64,000 nucleotides of DNA from positions 2,170,001 through 2,234,000 of the forward strand of contig CAWAGA010000002.1 in NCBI GenBank assembly GCA_963781665.1, in the 5' to 3' direction. The DNA is from JAJYIW01 sp963781665. GTDB taxonomy: Bacteria > Chloroflexota > Anaerolineae > Anaerolineales > Anaerolineaceae. The translations under genes and the position numbers were made by a program. A model generated the notes under the pieces. It ran no database searches, was not told the origin of the DNA, and saw nothing but the letters and a program-made list of their open reading frames with translations. Shown in pieces: positions 23,896 to 33,410 of the stretch (positions are counted from its first letter, which is position 1; each line of letters opens with the position of its first letter).

Positions 23896-24747
23896 ATGCC
23901 CAAGAAAAAGCATCCGAATAAGGCGAAACGCCCTGAGAATAGAAGTACCACGGCAATCAAAGATAAGCCGGTGAACAAGAACAGACCGGAAACCAGGACC
24001 CCAGCGTTAGATAAAAAAAGGCTGGATAGCAAAAATAAACCGGTCCAAAAAATTAAACCGTCTGCCTGGAACGCGCCAAAGGGTGACCGCAATAAATATA
24101 TTGTCATCGCCGGCGTTGGTATCATTGTCGTTGTCCTGGCAGTCGTCGTTTACCTGGCTTTTTTCGCAAACAAGCCCACTGCATCTACCCAACCTACACT
24201 GGCTGCAGGCCAGCCGACCCCTCACCTGGTGGGTACGAAGCAGTATTCATCCGCCCCGCCCATGTTGATCGATCCGTCTAAGCAATATTTCGCCACGGTC
24301 AAGATGGCCAAGGGCGGCGAGTTCGTCATCCAACTGTTTCCGGATAAAGCGCCTGTTGCGGTTAACAGCTTTGTCTTCCTGGCGCGCCAGGGCTACTTCG
24401 ACGGGATTACTTTTCACCGGGTGCTGTCCGGTTTCATGGCCCAGGGCGGCGACCCGACTGGCACCGGCTACGGCGGGCCTGGCTACAACTTTGGCAATGA
24501 GACCAACAACCTGACCTTCGACAAGGCCGGGGTGGTTGCTATGGCCAATACCGGCCAGCCGGACTCGAATGGCAGCCAATTCTTCATCACTTTTAGCGCC
24601 CAACCCAGTTTGAATGGGGGGTACACCATCTTTGGCCAGGTAACCAGCGGCATGGACGTGGTCAACGGCCTGCGCCTGCGCAACCCGGACGATAACCCAA
24701 CCTACCAGGGTGATGCCATACAGAGTGTGACGATTACGGAAAAGTAA
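23896..24747 (+). CDS. Membrane-anchored cyclophilin-type peptidyl-prolyl isomerase
   Basis: A 283-residue protein with a very basic cytoplasmic tail (1-70, rich in Lys, Arg and Pro), one transmembrane helix (about 72-92), a short linker and an extracytoplasmic cyclophilin domain (about 130-282). Catalytic-region motifs are present: ITFHRVLSGFMAQGGDPTGTG with the catalytic arginine in FHR, and SNGSQFFITFS. It would speed proline isomerisation in exported proteins. The AGGAAGAGG site supports the ATG. It is a single gene upstream of the AGE epimerase. Confidence 0.92.
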   Translation: MPKKKHPNKAKRPENRSTTAIKDKPVNKNRPETRTPALDKKRLDSKNKPVQKIKPSAWNAPKGDRNKYIVIAGVGIIVVVLAVVVYLAFFANKPTASTQPTLAAGQPTPHLVGTKQYSSAPPMLIDPSKQYFATVKMAKGGEFVIQLFPDKAPVAVNSFVFLARQGYFDGITFHRVLSGFMAQGGDPTGTGYGGPGYNFGNETNNLTFDKAGVVAMANTGQPDSNGSQFFITFSAQPSLNGGYTIFGQVTSGMDVVNGLRLRNPDDNPTYQGDAIQSVTITEK

Positions 24748-24848
24748 CAGAATTCGAGAAGAGGGAATTGAGAGAAGTGAGCCAGCCATTATGCTTTTAT
24801 AATATCCTCGATTTTTGACACTCCAATCTCGATCATTGAGGGAATCGT

Positions 24849-26135
24849 ATGCCTTCTCGTGCTGAAGTTACCCAAATCCTCGACCGCACCCAAGCTTACC
24901 TCGAACACACCTTGCTCCGTTTCTGGATCGAGAATTCGCCTGACCCCAACTTCGGTGGGTTCCTGTCCTATTTCGATCGCAACGGCCGGCCAACCGGCGA
25001 GACGACCAAAACCTTCCTCATGCAAATCCGCATGCTTTACACCATGGCCAGCGCCCATCGCTATGGCTATGGCGGCGGTCGCTGCGCCGAGCTGGCTCAA
25101 ATGGGAGCGGGTTTTATCGTCGACCATTATTGGGATGCACAGCATGATGGCTGGTTCTGGATTGCCGACAGCTCAGGCAGCCCGACCGTACTGGATAAGA
25201 TCGGTTACGGCCAATGCTTTGCGATTTACGCTTTCAGTGAATATTTTCTGGCGACCGGCGATCCCCTCGGGAAAGAGCAGGCCCTGCGTTCCTACGATGC
25301 AGTCTGCCGCCACATGGCGGACACCCGTTACGGTGGATACCTCGAGCTGCTGACCCGGGATTGGCAGCCCCATCCGGGTGGGGCTTACGGTGGTGACCGG
25401 AAATCGCTGGATGTGCACATGCACATGATGGAGGCTCTGACCTCGTTATATGCCATGACCGGGCTTCCTACACACCGCCGCCGCCTGTTAGAGATAATCG
25501 ACCTGATCCTTACCCGCATGCTGCACCCGGAGAACGGCCTGGGTTACATCCACTTTACCTATGATTTTCAGCCCCTGGGGCGGATCATCTTCGCCACCGA
25601 ATGGGGGCGGGACGCCCATCCACCCGAGGGCAAAGCCGCTCCTCTCGACCAGACCTCACCGGGCCATAACGTCGAACTGGCCTGGCTGCTGCTGCACGCT
25701 CTCGACGTCCTGGGCATTCCCCGCCAGGATTACGCCGGGGTCGTCAAACCGCTCTTCGACCACTGCGTGACTTACGGTATCGACCAGGAGTACGGTGGCG
25801 TCTATGCCGACACCCCCATGGCGCGCCCGACGACCTTGACCACCAAACAGTTCTGGCAGCAGGCCGAGGTGCTGGTCGCTATGCTGGATGCCTATGCACT
25901 TTTTCACGACGAGCAGTACTGGCGGGCGTTCCGAAATGTATACGATTTTGTTTTCGAAAAATTGGTGGTGATGGCAGCCGGCGGCGAGTGGTACGAACGG
26001 GTCGACCGGGAGGGGAATCCCATCGACGCTGCCCTGGGCCATGCCTGGAAGATCAGCTACCACACCGTGCGCTCGATGGTGCAGTCCGTGGAGCGACTGC
26101 GGGGGATCAGCGGACTGCTGTCAGAAATCGGCTAA
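24849..26135 (+). CDS. N-acylglucosamine 2-epimerase (AGE) family protein
   Basis: A 428-residue (alpha/alpha)6-barrel sugar epimerase/isomerase of the AGE family, which includes N-acylglucosamine 2-epimerase, cellobiose 2-epimerase and mannose isomerases. Family segments: NFGGFLSYFDRNGRP, TKTFLMQIRMLYTMA, DVHMHMMEALTSLY, PGHNVELAWLLLHAL with the catalytic histidine, and the closing GHAWKISYHTVRSM with the second catalytic histidine. Cytoplasmic. GAGGGA stands before the ATG. Length and motifs fit cellobiose 2-epimerase best, but the specificity cannot be settled by eye. Confidence 0.88.
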   Translation: MPSRAEVTQILDRTQAYLEHTLLRFWIENSPDPNFGGFLSYFDRNGRPTGETTKTFLMQIRMLYTMASAHRYGYGGGRCAELAQMGAGFIVDHYWDAQHDGWFWIADSSGSPTVLDKIGYGQCFAIYAFSEYFLATGDPLGKEQALRSYDAVCRHMADTRYGGYLELLTRDWQPHPGGAYGGDRKSLDVHMHMMEALTSLYAMTGLPTHRRRLLEIIDLILTRMLHPENGLGYIHFTYDFQPLGRIIFATEWGRDAHPPEGKAAPLDQTSPGHNVELAWLLLHALDVLGIPRQDYAGVVKPLFDHCVTYGIDQEYGGVYADTPMARPTTLTTKQFWQQAEVLVAMLDAYALFHDEQYWRAFRNVYDFVFEKLVVMAAGGEWYERVDREGNPIDAALGHAWKISYHTVRSMVQSVERLRGISGLLSEIG

Positions 26136-26167
26136 CACACATAGAATGATTGCGACAGAATATATAG

Positions 26168-26201
26168 TGCCCAGAGAAAATTTCTTCAATTTCTCTGGGC
26201 A
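26168..26201. terminator. 12-bp hairpin between convergent genes
   Basis: TGCCCAGAGAAA (26168-26179) pairs perfectly with TTTCTCTGGGCA (26190-26201) across a 10-nt loop. It lies between the convergent AGE gene and tad operon, 32 bp and 39 bp from their stops, and probably terminates both. Confidence 0.7.
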
Positions 26202-26240
26202 TTATAATAAAGGGCTATAGAAATTTTTTTCGCGATAATA

Positions 26241-27731
26241 TTACTGGCTTAAATCGATATTTGTAGGTTGCTGTCCTTTGTAATTCATGTTTTCATCATA
26301 GTTCATGAAAAAAGTATTGTTGCCGGATATGACGATGTTATATGCCGCTACCTGGCCCTGGTACATATTCCCGTTGGTCCCATTAAGTTGTGCCGAACAC
26401 GTCGGAGCGAAAATTGTGCCCTGAATAAACGAATCGGCAGTCCCATTGAAAACCATCTGTCCTTCTATATACGAGCCACTATATTTTTGGTAACCTAACG
26501 GATCCACGTAAAGGAGAATTCCGGCATGGGGATCACCAGAGCCCATCTTATAACCTTGGAATTTAATGACCGTATTGGAGTTCCAGGAAAAATTACAAGG
26601 ATCAGTACCTGTCATCGCGAATAAAACATCATTTCCACCGACGTGCCCGCCATTAAGATTAAAATTGGTATTACCGGTCTTCGCGGTTTCGAAACAATAA
26701 ATTCCCGGTTCGAACCAGACATCTTTTCCAAAAGGGAATGATTTGAGTTTAGCTGCTGAGAAAAAGCCAGGCGTGGCATCATACGCATAGGTATAAGTAG
26801 TCGTATCGGCCGCAGTTTTGGTCACCGATGTCTTGGTGACGTCACCTGCGGAGCCGCAGGTCGGCAAGCCTCCCATATCAAATGTAGGGGGGTAGGTCAG
26901 GGCCGACGTGGTTTTATTTTCTTCTAATGGTCCTGGATCAACGATGAAATTGGCTCCTGGAGTGGGATTGACGATAATAGCAGGATCAACTCCACCAACA
27001 TCCGTCAGCGATGGTGTATACACAAAAAAACCGCCGCTATTCCCGGCTACCGAACATGATGCATTGGAATTTACGAACATCCCACCCCCGATCAGGTTGG
27101 TCCAACCATTGCCATTGAATCTGATCCCACCGCCTGTCCCGCTTGAATTTGCACATTCAGTAGGTGCCAATGAAACTAATGCGCTGCCTCCAAATAAGGG
27201 ACCGGATGGTTGAGGTAGGACGTGAGCAACAGCCGTGACAGTGTTGTTGACTGCTCCGGAATAGATAAAGTGCAGGAATGATGTATTTACGGTTGAGGTA
27301 ATTGTTACCTGGATATAAAAATCAGGTTCGGTATTATCGCTTCCCGATCTGGAAACCAGGTGAATGTTTGAAGGCGGTGTTGGGTAAGCGAATGGAGTGG
27401 CTTTCGAGCTGTATATTGCTATGTCAATCGTTTTTCCGTCTAGAATGTCATAATGGTTATCGTGGGCACGCGTATGCACTGCAGTTTCAATGCTGTTGGT
27501 TAACGCAGTAATATTTGCGGGGGTTTGGCTGCTGTCAAGGTAGAAATTCCAGGACAGCGTATAGGCTCCAGCCAGCGCGGCTGCATCTGCGGCATTCTGA
27601 GCGCTGCGCCGGTCGTATAAGACCATCCCCCCATCAATCGCTAATGCAGTGAAAGCCAATAAACCAATAAGGGCTCCTACAATGAGGATTAATGCCTGCC
27701 CTTTCTCGCTTCGGTTTGCTAATATTTTCAT
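26241..27731 (-). CDS. TadG-like pilus-assembly protein
   Basis: A 496-residue secreted or membrane-anchored protein with the TadG/Flp N-terminal helix: RSEKGQALILIVGALIGLLA followed by ALAIDGGMVLYDRRSAQNAADAAALAGAY, the usual prepilin-like region of TadE/TadG minor pilins. The large remainder is Gly/Asn/Thr-rich and beta-helical in character, like a surface-exposed passenger. ATG 27731 is chosen over TTG 27752 because the latter is rare and has no better site. It follows two TadE-like genes in one operon. I see no tadA, tadB, tadC or cpaB gene within the window. Confidence 0.8.
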   Translation of the reverse strand: MKILANRSEKGQALILIVGALIGLLAFTALAIDGGMVLYDRRSAQNAADAAALAGAYTLSWNFYLDSSQTPANITALTNSIETAVHTRAHDNHYDILDGKTIDIAIYSSKATPFAYPTPPSNIHLVSRSGSDNTEPDFYIQVTITSTVNTSFLHFIYSGAVNNTVTAVAHVLPQPSGPLFGGSALVSLAPTECANSSGTGGGIRFNGNGWTNLIGGGMFVNSNASCSVAGNSGGFFVYTPSLTDVGGVDPAIIVNPTPGANFIVDPGPLEENKTTSALTYPPTFDMGGLPTCGSAGDVTKTSVTKTAADTTTYTYAYDATPGFFSAAKLKSFPFGKDVWFEPGIYCFETAKTGNTNFNLNGGHVGGNDVLFAMTGTDPCNFSWNSNTVIKFQGYKMGSGDPHAGILLYVDPLGYQKYSGSYIEGQMVFNGTADSFIQGTIFAPTCSAQLNGTNGNMYQGQVAAYNIVISGNNTFFMNYDENMNYKGQQPTNIDLSQ

Positions 27732-27800
27732 TGGGACACCTGATGTGATCAAAAACTCTTTGCGCTTATAGTTGGATTACAAACAAAATAATGTATTTAG

Positions 27801-28292
27801 TTAAGGAGAAGGGCAGGTTTTATTCTGCGTCTTTAAATCGGCAATTGTGGCATCCGAGTTCAGAATGGTATCCGTAACGGTCGCATTCAAAGAAAATGGT
27901 CCACCCCCGGTGATCGTACTCAGCATTGGTAAGAGCGGTTGGTAATTATACAGAACCTTGACGGTTATAGCATTGCCCGGGCAGGAATTTATATTGCTTA
28001 CCAGACATGCATTGCCTTCACCATTACAATAAATTGAGATATTAGTGATTTTGGATGCATCGATCGGCCAACCTGACGACGCCTGGATCCGAGCTTTTAT
28101 TTCGGATTTATTGGTGGGATCATATGACCCATAAATAGCACCTTCCTGGGCAGTGTCGCGCAGTGATAGATAAGTATAAAACATCATTCCCAGGTCGACG
28201 ATCCCTCCCAAGATGACTAATAGAAACGTAAAGCTGATGGCAAGCTCAACCAGACTCTGTCCTTTTTCTTGAGAAGTTCTATTTTGATTCAT
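27801..28292 (-). CDS. TadE-like minor pilin
   Basis: A 163-residue TadE-type protein. The start MNQNRTSQEKGQSLVELAISF has the conserved G-Q-x-x-V-E-x-A pattern at the head of a long hydrophobic helix (FTFLLVILGGIVDLGMMFYTYL), then a mainly beta extracytoplasmic domain with four cysteines that could pair. It begins 6 bp after the upstream TadE gene ends, so the two are one operon. Confidence 0.82.
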   Translation of the reverse strand: MNQNRTSQEKGQSLVELAISFTFLLVILGGIVDLGMMFYTYLSLRDTAQEGAIYGSYDPTNKSEIKARIQASSGWPIDASKITNISIYCNGEGNACLVSNINSCPGNAITVKVLYNYQPLLPMLSTITGGGPFSLNATVTDTILNSDATIADLKTQNKTCPSP

Positions 28293-28298
28293 ATTCTC

Positions 28299-29222
28299 CT
28301 ATTTTCCAAAGGAACATTCTTTTATTTCACCATCCGATGCTGTGATCTTATAGGATAAACGGATAATCACGTTGTGTTTTAGAGCACCTGAAAATACAAT
28401 TTTAAATTCGAGAGGATCGCTAGGAATGTTTGTCGGAAGAAGCCAGTTAATTGCATGCGAATACACAGGCCCTTCCACATTAATATCTGAGGCGAACATT
28501 GGTGTAGTCGGTGGCTTGTATATGTTTATTAATAATGGATTGGTTTGAGTGTCCCAGACAATTACCAGGGAATCTAATGTAATTGGGCTCCCCGTATTAA
28601 CGATTTTCACATTTATAGCTGGCCCAGTTGGCGTATCTTCGGTAATGGTAAACGCCGTTATGGGGCAGGTAAAGATATTTGGCAAACTCTGGGGAGTGGC
28701 AGCGATGACTTCAACCCCGGCTAATATCGTGTGCGAACTCTGTGAGTGCAAGGACAAAATTGGGACGCGAAAAAGGGGTTCCAATGGAATGTAATTGGTG
28801 TCGATTTTTATACTGATGCGGTCGCCTTCAGAAATTGTACCTATAGTGGGGTTGGCAGATGTACAGTATTCAGTAGATGTTGTTCCCGGGCCGTTATCGT
28901 GAAAAATGTGAATGTTACCTGCGGATATTCCGGCAATAGAACCCATTCTGACCGCCGCAGCGCGAATGCCGTTGCAATCGTTGTATAGCGCCGTGGAACC
29001 TGTCTGCCCTATCCCCGCTCCAAAGCGGGCTGCCTCCCTGCCAGCAGCAGCAATTGAGCTGTATACGAAGAGCAACCGCCCGCCTTCGAAAATGGCAAAA
29101 ATGATGAGCAGCAATACTGGGAATACTAGCGCAAATTCCGTCATTGCCTGGGCAGGCTTCCCTTTCCTTCTCAGGCGAGCTGTTCGTACGGACGAGTTGG
29201 CATCTCCCACCATATGCACCAT
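28299..29222 (-). CDS. TadE-like minor pilin, long form
   Basis: A 307-residue TadE-type protein: a basic N-terminus (RTARLRRKGKPAQAMTEFAL) with the G-x-A-M-T-E-F-A motif leading into the helix VFPVLLLIIFAIFEGGRLLF, the usual Y-S-S-I-A-x-A-x-R-E-A-A-R-F-G boundary, then a beta-rich extracytoplasmic region twice the usual TadE length. AGGA lies five bases before the ATG. First gene of the tad operon; the 250-bp gap upstream holds no gene. Confidence 0.8.
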   Translation of the reverse strand: MVHMVGDANSSVRTARLRRKGKPAQAMTEFALVFPVLLLIIFAIFEGGRLLFVYSSIAAAGREAARFGAGIGQTGSTALYNDCNGIRAAAVRMGSIAGISAGNIHIFHDNGPGTTSTEYCTSANPTIGTISEGDRISIKIDTNYIPLEPLFRVPILSLHSQSSHTILAGVEVIAATPQSLPNIFTCPITAFTITEDTPTGPAINVKIVNTGSPITLDSLVIVWDTQTNPLLINIYKPPTTPMFASDINVEGPVYSHAINWLLPTNIPSDPLEFKIVFSGALKHNVIIRLSYKITASDGEIKECSFGK

Positions 29223-29472
29223 AAAATTCCTGTATTAGCTAATCCTTTTAAAAAAATACCCGATAAAGACTAATAACAATAAACAATAGGCCACCTTTGA
29301 GTAATTGGGTGACATTTTCTACTTATTATAACGATTATTACCGGGTAAAGAGTCGGTTGCTTTTTGACCTTGCGTAATCGGAAGGTGTTTGCTTTTCCTA
29401 TCTCCTGTTTCCGCTGCTCTGCGCCTGCCCCGGCGAGGCGAGGTGGGAACCAGGGTCAAACCGTTCCCCGGC

Positions 29473-31944
29473 CTATTCGACCGGGGGGACGCTGTAGACG
29501 ACTGTGGAGCTGACGTTTGTCTTGCTTGAGCGGTTCCATGCACCGGCCTGGATGATCTTGTCGATAAACCCACCTGGGCCGCTCAGGCCGGCCAGATCTG
29601 TGTTCAATAATGTAGCCGGCACAGCCCACAGCATCATATCGTGGATGTAGTCAGTACCGCTCTGGCGCTCGCCGGTATCGCCGCGGATCAGGCAGGGCAG
29701 ATCCCACATGTGGCCTTGTGCCAGGCTGTTGTTGTACTGGAACTTGCGCAGGAACTCCAGTCCGTAATCCCACTGCCCGCCGATCATGAAGACCATCCCC
29801 AGCATCATGGCTTCGGCGCTGAATGCAGCCGTACCGCCGTAAAATCCAATCTTGCTCTCGGGATCGAGTGGTTTGGCTTCAGGTCGCGCAAAGTTGGCAG
29901 CACCGCCAGCTGGTGCCAGGGCGATATTGACCTTCTTGACCGTTTCGAGGGCGATCTTTACCCTTTCGGGGTCAAACACGCCTTCGAAGCCGTGGAAGAT
30001 GCTGATCCATTGGCCTATGTTCTGGTAAGCCATCACCTCGTCTGAGACCCTACCGGCCTGCCCATCGGTCTCTTTGACCAGGAAGTTGAGATAATAACTG
30101 CCGGTCCATAGGTCGTTTTCGATGGCCTGACTGCCCTGATCGAACCAGTCCTGGCAGCGGCTGGCGTAATCCTGGTCGCCTACTTTCAAGGCCAGGCGGC
30201 GCATGATCTGGAGCTGTGCCAGGCGCACGCCGCCCAGGTGGGCGCAGATTCCGTCCCATTCGCCAAACTCGAACCACTCGACCTTGGGTCCTTCGGTGGG
30301 CATCGAGACCGGCCCGCCGTAGCCGGTGTTCAATCCCATCACATAATCGTTACAGGCCTTGAGCGAAGGGTAGAACTCGTCGAGGAGGTGGTCGTCATGC
30401 ATGCGCAGCCATAGACGGTCGAACAGGGCGATGTAGCAGCTCCCATTGAGAGCCTGCTGCCATTCGTAGGTAGGTGTGGCAAAATCAGGCAGGTTCAAGA
30501 CGGCACCGAGTTCGAAGGGGATATTGCCGTCGTCACGCTGGTATTCTTTGAAGAGGCGCAGCGAGGTCAGGCTGAGATCGGGGAAGAAGTAGACCAGCGG
30601 CAGGTTGCCGTAGAACGACGAGGGGATGTTTTCGGTATGAGGGCAGTCGCGCGGGCTCTCGTTCAGGCCCAAGACTCCTTCCGGGAAGATCCTGCCGTCC
30701 AAGGGGGGCCTGGCCTGTACCCAGTAGCTGTCTTCGGCGATCAAGGCCAGGGTGTTTACCAGCTGGTCGCGCATCCAGCCGGGGAAGCGCTTCTCGGCAT
30801 ATATCACCTGCTGCCAGGCCAATATCCGGGAATACAGCTCTTCCCGGTCTTCGGCAATCCGCCGGGCAGCTTCCAGGGCCGAGTTGTAGCGGGTTGCGTA
30901 CATGCTGTAATAGCTGTTCAGCTCGCCGCCCGGCGTGTCTTTTAACCGGTCGAGCTGCGATGCAGACTTGGGCGATCCCAGCATGAAGGGCGCGTACCAG
31001 GCTAATACGAAGCGCACCACCTTTTCGCCGCCGGCCGGCAGGTCGAAATCGACGGCCAGCGAGGCATCGCTGTTCAAGCTCATTACCCCGCCGCCCTCTC
31101 GGTTGACTGATTCGGGAAAGGGCAGGCGCTCGGCGATGGCGGACCAGTGATGGGGGTGGCGGTTCAAACCGGCCCCATGGCGGGCGGTCTCGTCCAGGGC
31201 GATCAGGCAGTAGCTCACGCTGCTCCCCAGGGCGCTGACCAACAAACCGTTGTCCTTACCGGCGATCGGGGTGCGCAGGAACTGCCCACTCATGGCTTCG
31301 GCTGCTGAAGGCCCGGGAAAATTAAAAACCAGCGTTCCTTTTCGAGCCTGGTCTGCACGATTGCGCAGGTGAACTTCGAAGACCGCCGCCGGCAGGTTAG
31401 ACGCCAGGGCGTCCCCCGGGATTAGCGGTGCCCAGGCGCGCAGACCAACCGAGATGGGCGCATCCGTGACATATTCGAGCTCGGCGACCGGGAAATGGCC
31501 AAAATAGATGATATCTTCAACCGCCTTGACGTTCTTGATCTCCTGGCAGAAGGTCTTCCTGGCGGCGCGGGGTTTATCCTTGAAGTTGAGCACCATGGGT
31601 TCGGTGCAGTAGGGTACGAAGCCACCCTGGACGATCTCTTCGGTCGCCAGTACCCAGACCTGCCCCTCGGTTGCCAGGCCGAGCATCGGCCACAAAGTGG
31701 GGGCGACGCGCGGCATACGCACCCCATCAGGATTGAATGTATAGCCGTTGAAGGTCGAGTTGTAGCCCCACACCCCGGCCGGGTCAATGTCGATGCAGCC
31801 GGTGCCCAGGCCGCCCAACGGCAGGCCGCAGCAGGGCCGGTTGGAGGCATGGAAGAGGACGCCCGGAATAGGGAAGTCGAATCCGGCGGCGTTAATGGAC
31901 GACCAGGTGCGGTCAGGTAAGGAGGTGTCGAAGAGAGTTTTCAT
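29473..31944 (-). CDS. GH116-like (DUF608) glycoside hydrolase, copy 2
   Basis: An 823-residue paralogue of the 1802-4312 protein, with the same architecture and motifs: CCGLPLGGLGTGCIDIDPAG near the N-terminus, GVLGLNESPRDCPH with the probable nucleophile glutamate, WFEFGEWDGICAHLGG at the acid/base position, and GDTGERQSGTDYIHDMMLW near the end. Both copies share WFEFGEW, so this is a clade trait. No signal peptide. AAGGATG precedes the ATG. The stop codon sits inside a 6-bp CCCCGG/CCGGGG hairpin (29466-29486). The two copies may differ in substrate. Confidence 0.85.
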   Translation of the reverse strand: MKTLFDTSLPDRTWSSINAAGFDFPIPGVLFHASNRPCCGLPLGGLGTGCIDIDPAGVWGYNSTFNGYTFNPDGVRMPRVAPTLWPMLGLATEGQVWVLATEEIVQGGFVPYCTEPMVLNFKDKPRAARKTFCQEIKNVKAVEDIIYFGHFPVAELEYVTDAPISVGLRAWAPLIPGDALASNLPAAVFEVHLRNRADQARKGTLVFNFPGPSAAEAMSGQFLRTPIAGKDNGLLVSALGSSVSYCLIALDETARHGAGLNRHPHHWSAIAERLPFPESVNREGGGVMSLNSDASLAVDFDLPAGGEKVVRFVLAWYAPFMLGSPKSASQLDRLKDTPGGELNSYYSMYATRYNSALEAARRIAEDREELYSRILAWQQVIYAEKRFPGWMRDQLVNTLALIAEDSYWVQARPPLDGRIFPEGVLGLNESPRDCPHTENIPSSFYGNLPLVYFFPDLSLTSLRLFKEYQRDDGNIPFELGAVLNLPDFATPTYEWQQALNGSCYIALFDRLWLRMHDDHLLDEFYPSLKACNDYVMGLNTGYGGPVSMPTEGPKVEWFEFGEWDGICAHLGGVRLAQLQIMRRLALKVGDQDYASRCQDWFDQGSQAIENDLWTGSYYLNFLVKETDGQAGRVSDEVMAYQNIGQWISIFHGFEGVFDPERVKIALETVKKVNIALAPAGGAANFARPEAKPLDPESKIGFYGGTAAFSAEAMMLGMVFMIGGQWDYGLEFLRKFQYNNSLAQGHMWDLPCLIRGDTGERQSGTDYIHDMMLWAVPATLLNTDLAGLSGPGGFIDKIIQAGAWNRSSKTNVSSTVVYSVPPVE

Positions 31945-32014
31945 GAATCATCCTTAGGAGAAAAGAGAATTGAGAGGAGAGAGTTGATAATCGTTGAAGT
32001 TTGGAGACCCTTGA

Positions 32015-33019
32015 TTAATCCTGTAAATTTACCACAACCCGCCCGGCCTGCCCACCGTGCAAAATGCGCTCAATTTCCGGCTCGAGCTCCTCCAGCCGGA
32101 CTTCTCGAGCAGACGCTTCGAGCTGGGGAACTTTCCAGCGAGTCGCGATGCGGCTCCACAGCTCGCGGCGCAAGGCTGCATCAACGTCGATGATGTCGAT
32201 TCCGAGCAGGGCAACCCCGCGCAGGATAAAGGGATAAACGGTCGTATTCAGATCGGCAGAAGCCGCATTTCCACAACAGGCAACCACGCCACCGGGTCGG
32301 GTTGATTTGAGGATCGTTGCCAGGTAATTCCCACCGACCGTGTCGTAGGCTCCAGCCCAACGCCCGCTTAACAACCCTTTTCCGCTGCGATCATCAAGTA
32401 ACTGGCGTTGGATGATTTCCTTAGCGCCCAGGCTCTCAAGCAGCGCATGCTGATCGGTTTTTCCAGTAGCGGCCACGACGGTATAGCCAGTGCGGGCCAA
32501 CATGCCCACCGCAAAACTGCCTACGCCCCCAGTAGCACCGGTCACCACGACTTCGCCCTGGCCGGCAGTGAGGCCATAAGCTTCCAGGCGATAAACCCCA
32601 TAAGCAGCGGTTAACCCAGCGGTGCCGTAAGCCATGCTTTCTCTTAAGCTCAACCCTGAGGGCAACGGCTGTATCAGGGCAGAAGGCAGGCGGACATACT
32701 GCCCAAAGCCGCCGGAAATGGAAACACCCATCACATTAGCCACGCTGACGACAGCATCCCCGGGTTTATAGGATGGGTTTTGGCTTTCTACGACGACCCC
32801 GGCGGCGTCTATGCCCGGAGTATGAGGATAATGACGGGTCACCCCGCGGTTGCCTGTCGCAGACAGGGCATCTTTGTAATTCAATGAAGAATAATGCACT
32901 CTCACCAGGATATCGCCTGGGGGAAGGTCGCCGATTTCCCGCCTGGCAATCCGGCGAGTATACTTGCCATCCGCAGTTTCTTCAACCCAGAGCGCATCAA
33001 ATTTTGTTGAGCTGTCCAT
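32015..33019 (-). CDS. YhdH/YhfP-type quinone oxidoreductase (acrylyl-CoA reductase-like)
   Basis: A 334-residue medium-chain reductase of the YhdH/YhfP/AcuI clade, which reduces acrylyl-CoA or related enoyl compounds with NADPH. N-terminal motifs VHYSSLNYKDALSATG and HTPGIDAAGVV are diagnostic; the Rossmann site VTGATGGVGSFAVGML follows at about 155-170. No structural or catalytic zinc cysteines, as expected for this clade. Its start is 71 bp from nothing obvious; the gene lies just upstream of GH116 copy 2 on the same strand, so co-transcription is possible. Confidence 0.87.
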   Translation of the reverse strand: MDSSTKFDALWVEETADGKYTRRIARREIGDLPPGDILVRVHYSSLNYKDALSATGNRGVTRHYPHTPGIDAAGVVVESQNPSYKPGDAVVSVANVMGVSISGGFGQYVRLPSALIQPLPSGLSLRESMAYGTAGLTAAYGVYRLEAYGLTAGQGEVVVTGATGGVGSFAVGMLARTGYTVVAATGKTDQHALLESLGAKEIIQRQLLDDRSGKGLLSGRWAGAYDTVGGNYLATILKSTRPGGVVACCGNAASADLNTTVYPFILRGVALLGIDIIDVDAALRRELWSRIATRWKVPQLEASAREVRLEELEPEIERILHGGQAGRVVVNLQD

Positions 33020-33410
33020 TCGTTCATCCTTTTAGAAACCAGCGCTTTTGCCTGATCTACAGACCTTAAAGGGTCAGGAGAGTCCAGTCAATCACTGCTT
33101 CGATTCTAATCTATTCTTCTCGTTCTATTCGGAAGATCGAACACGCATTTCTGTGAATTGAGATATTTGCCTTCCCAATGGAGGCCTTGAGTAGCAGAAA
33201 ATAGGATGTGCTGGGTAGAAAAATGTTTTACAGCTCTATTCACCCCTGAACTGTTTTTTATCAACTGGCTCTTAATAGCTTTTTCCAAATGATATGTCCG
33301 AATCCCAGCTCTCAACTTTCGACTCTCGTACTACAATAGATAATGCAGTTCAGCCTGTCATTTTATGATGGCTGAACCACTGATTTCTGAAAACTGAAAA
33401 GAGACTCCTT
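33020..33410. other. Divergent intergenic region
   Basis: 390 bp between divergent yhdH-like and uxuA-like genes. A minus frame at 33106-33315 lacks support. A weak TAGATAAT-like -10 lies at about 33337 for the uxuA-like gene; I could not pair it with a clear -35. Confidence 0.4.

Noticed and set aside
33106..33315. 69-codon minus frame between yhdH-like and uxuA-like genes
   Set aside because: AT-rich intergenic DNA, no ribosome site and no likeness to any family.
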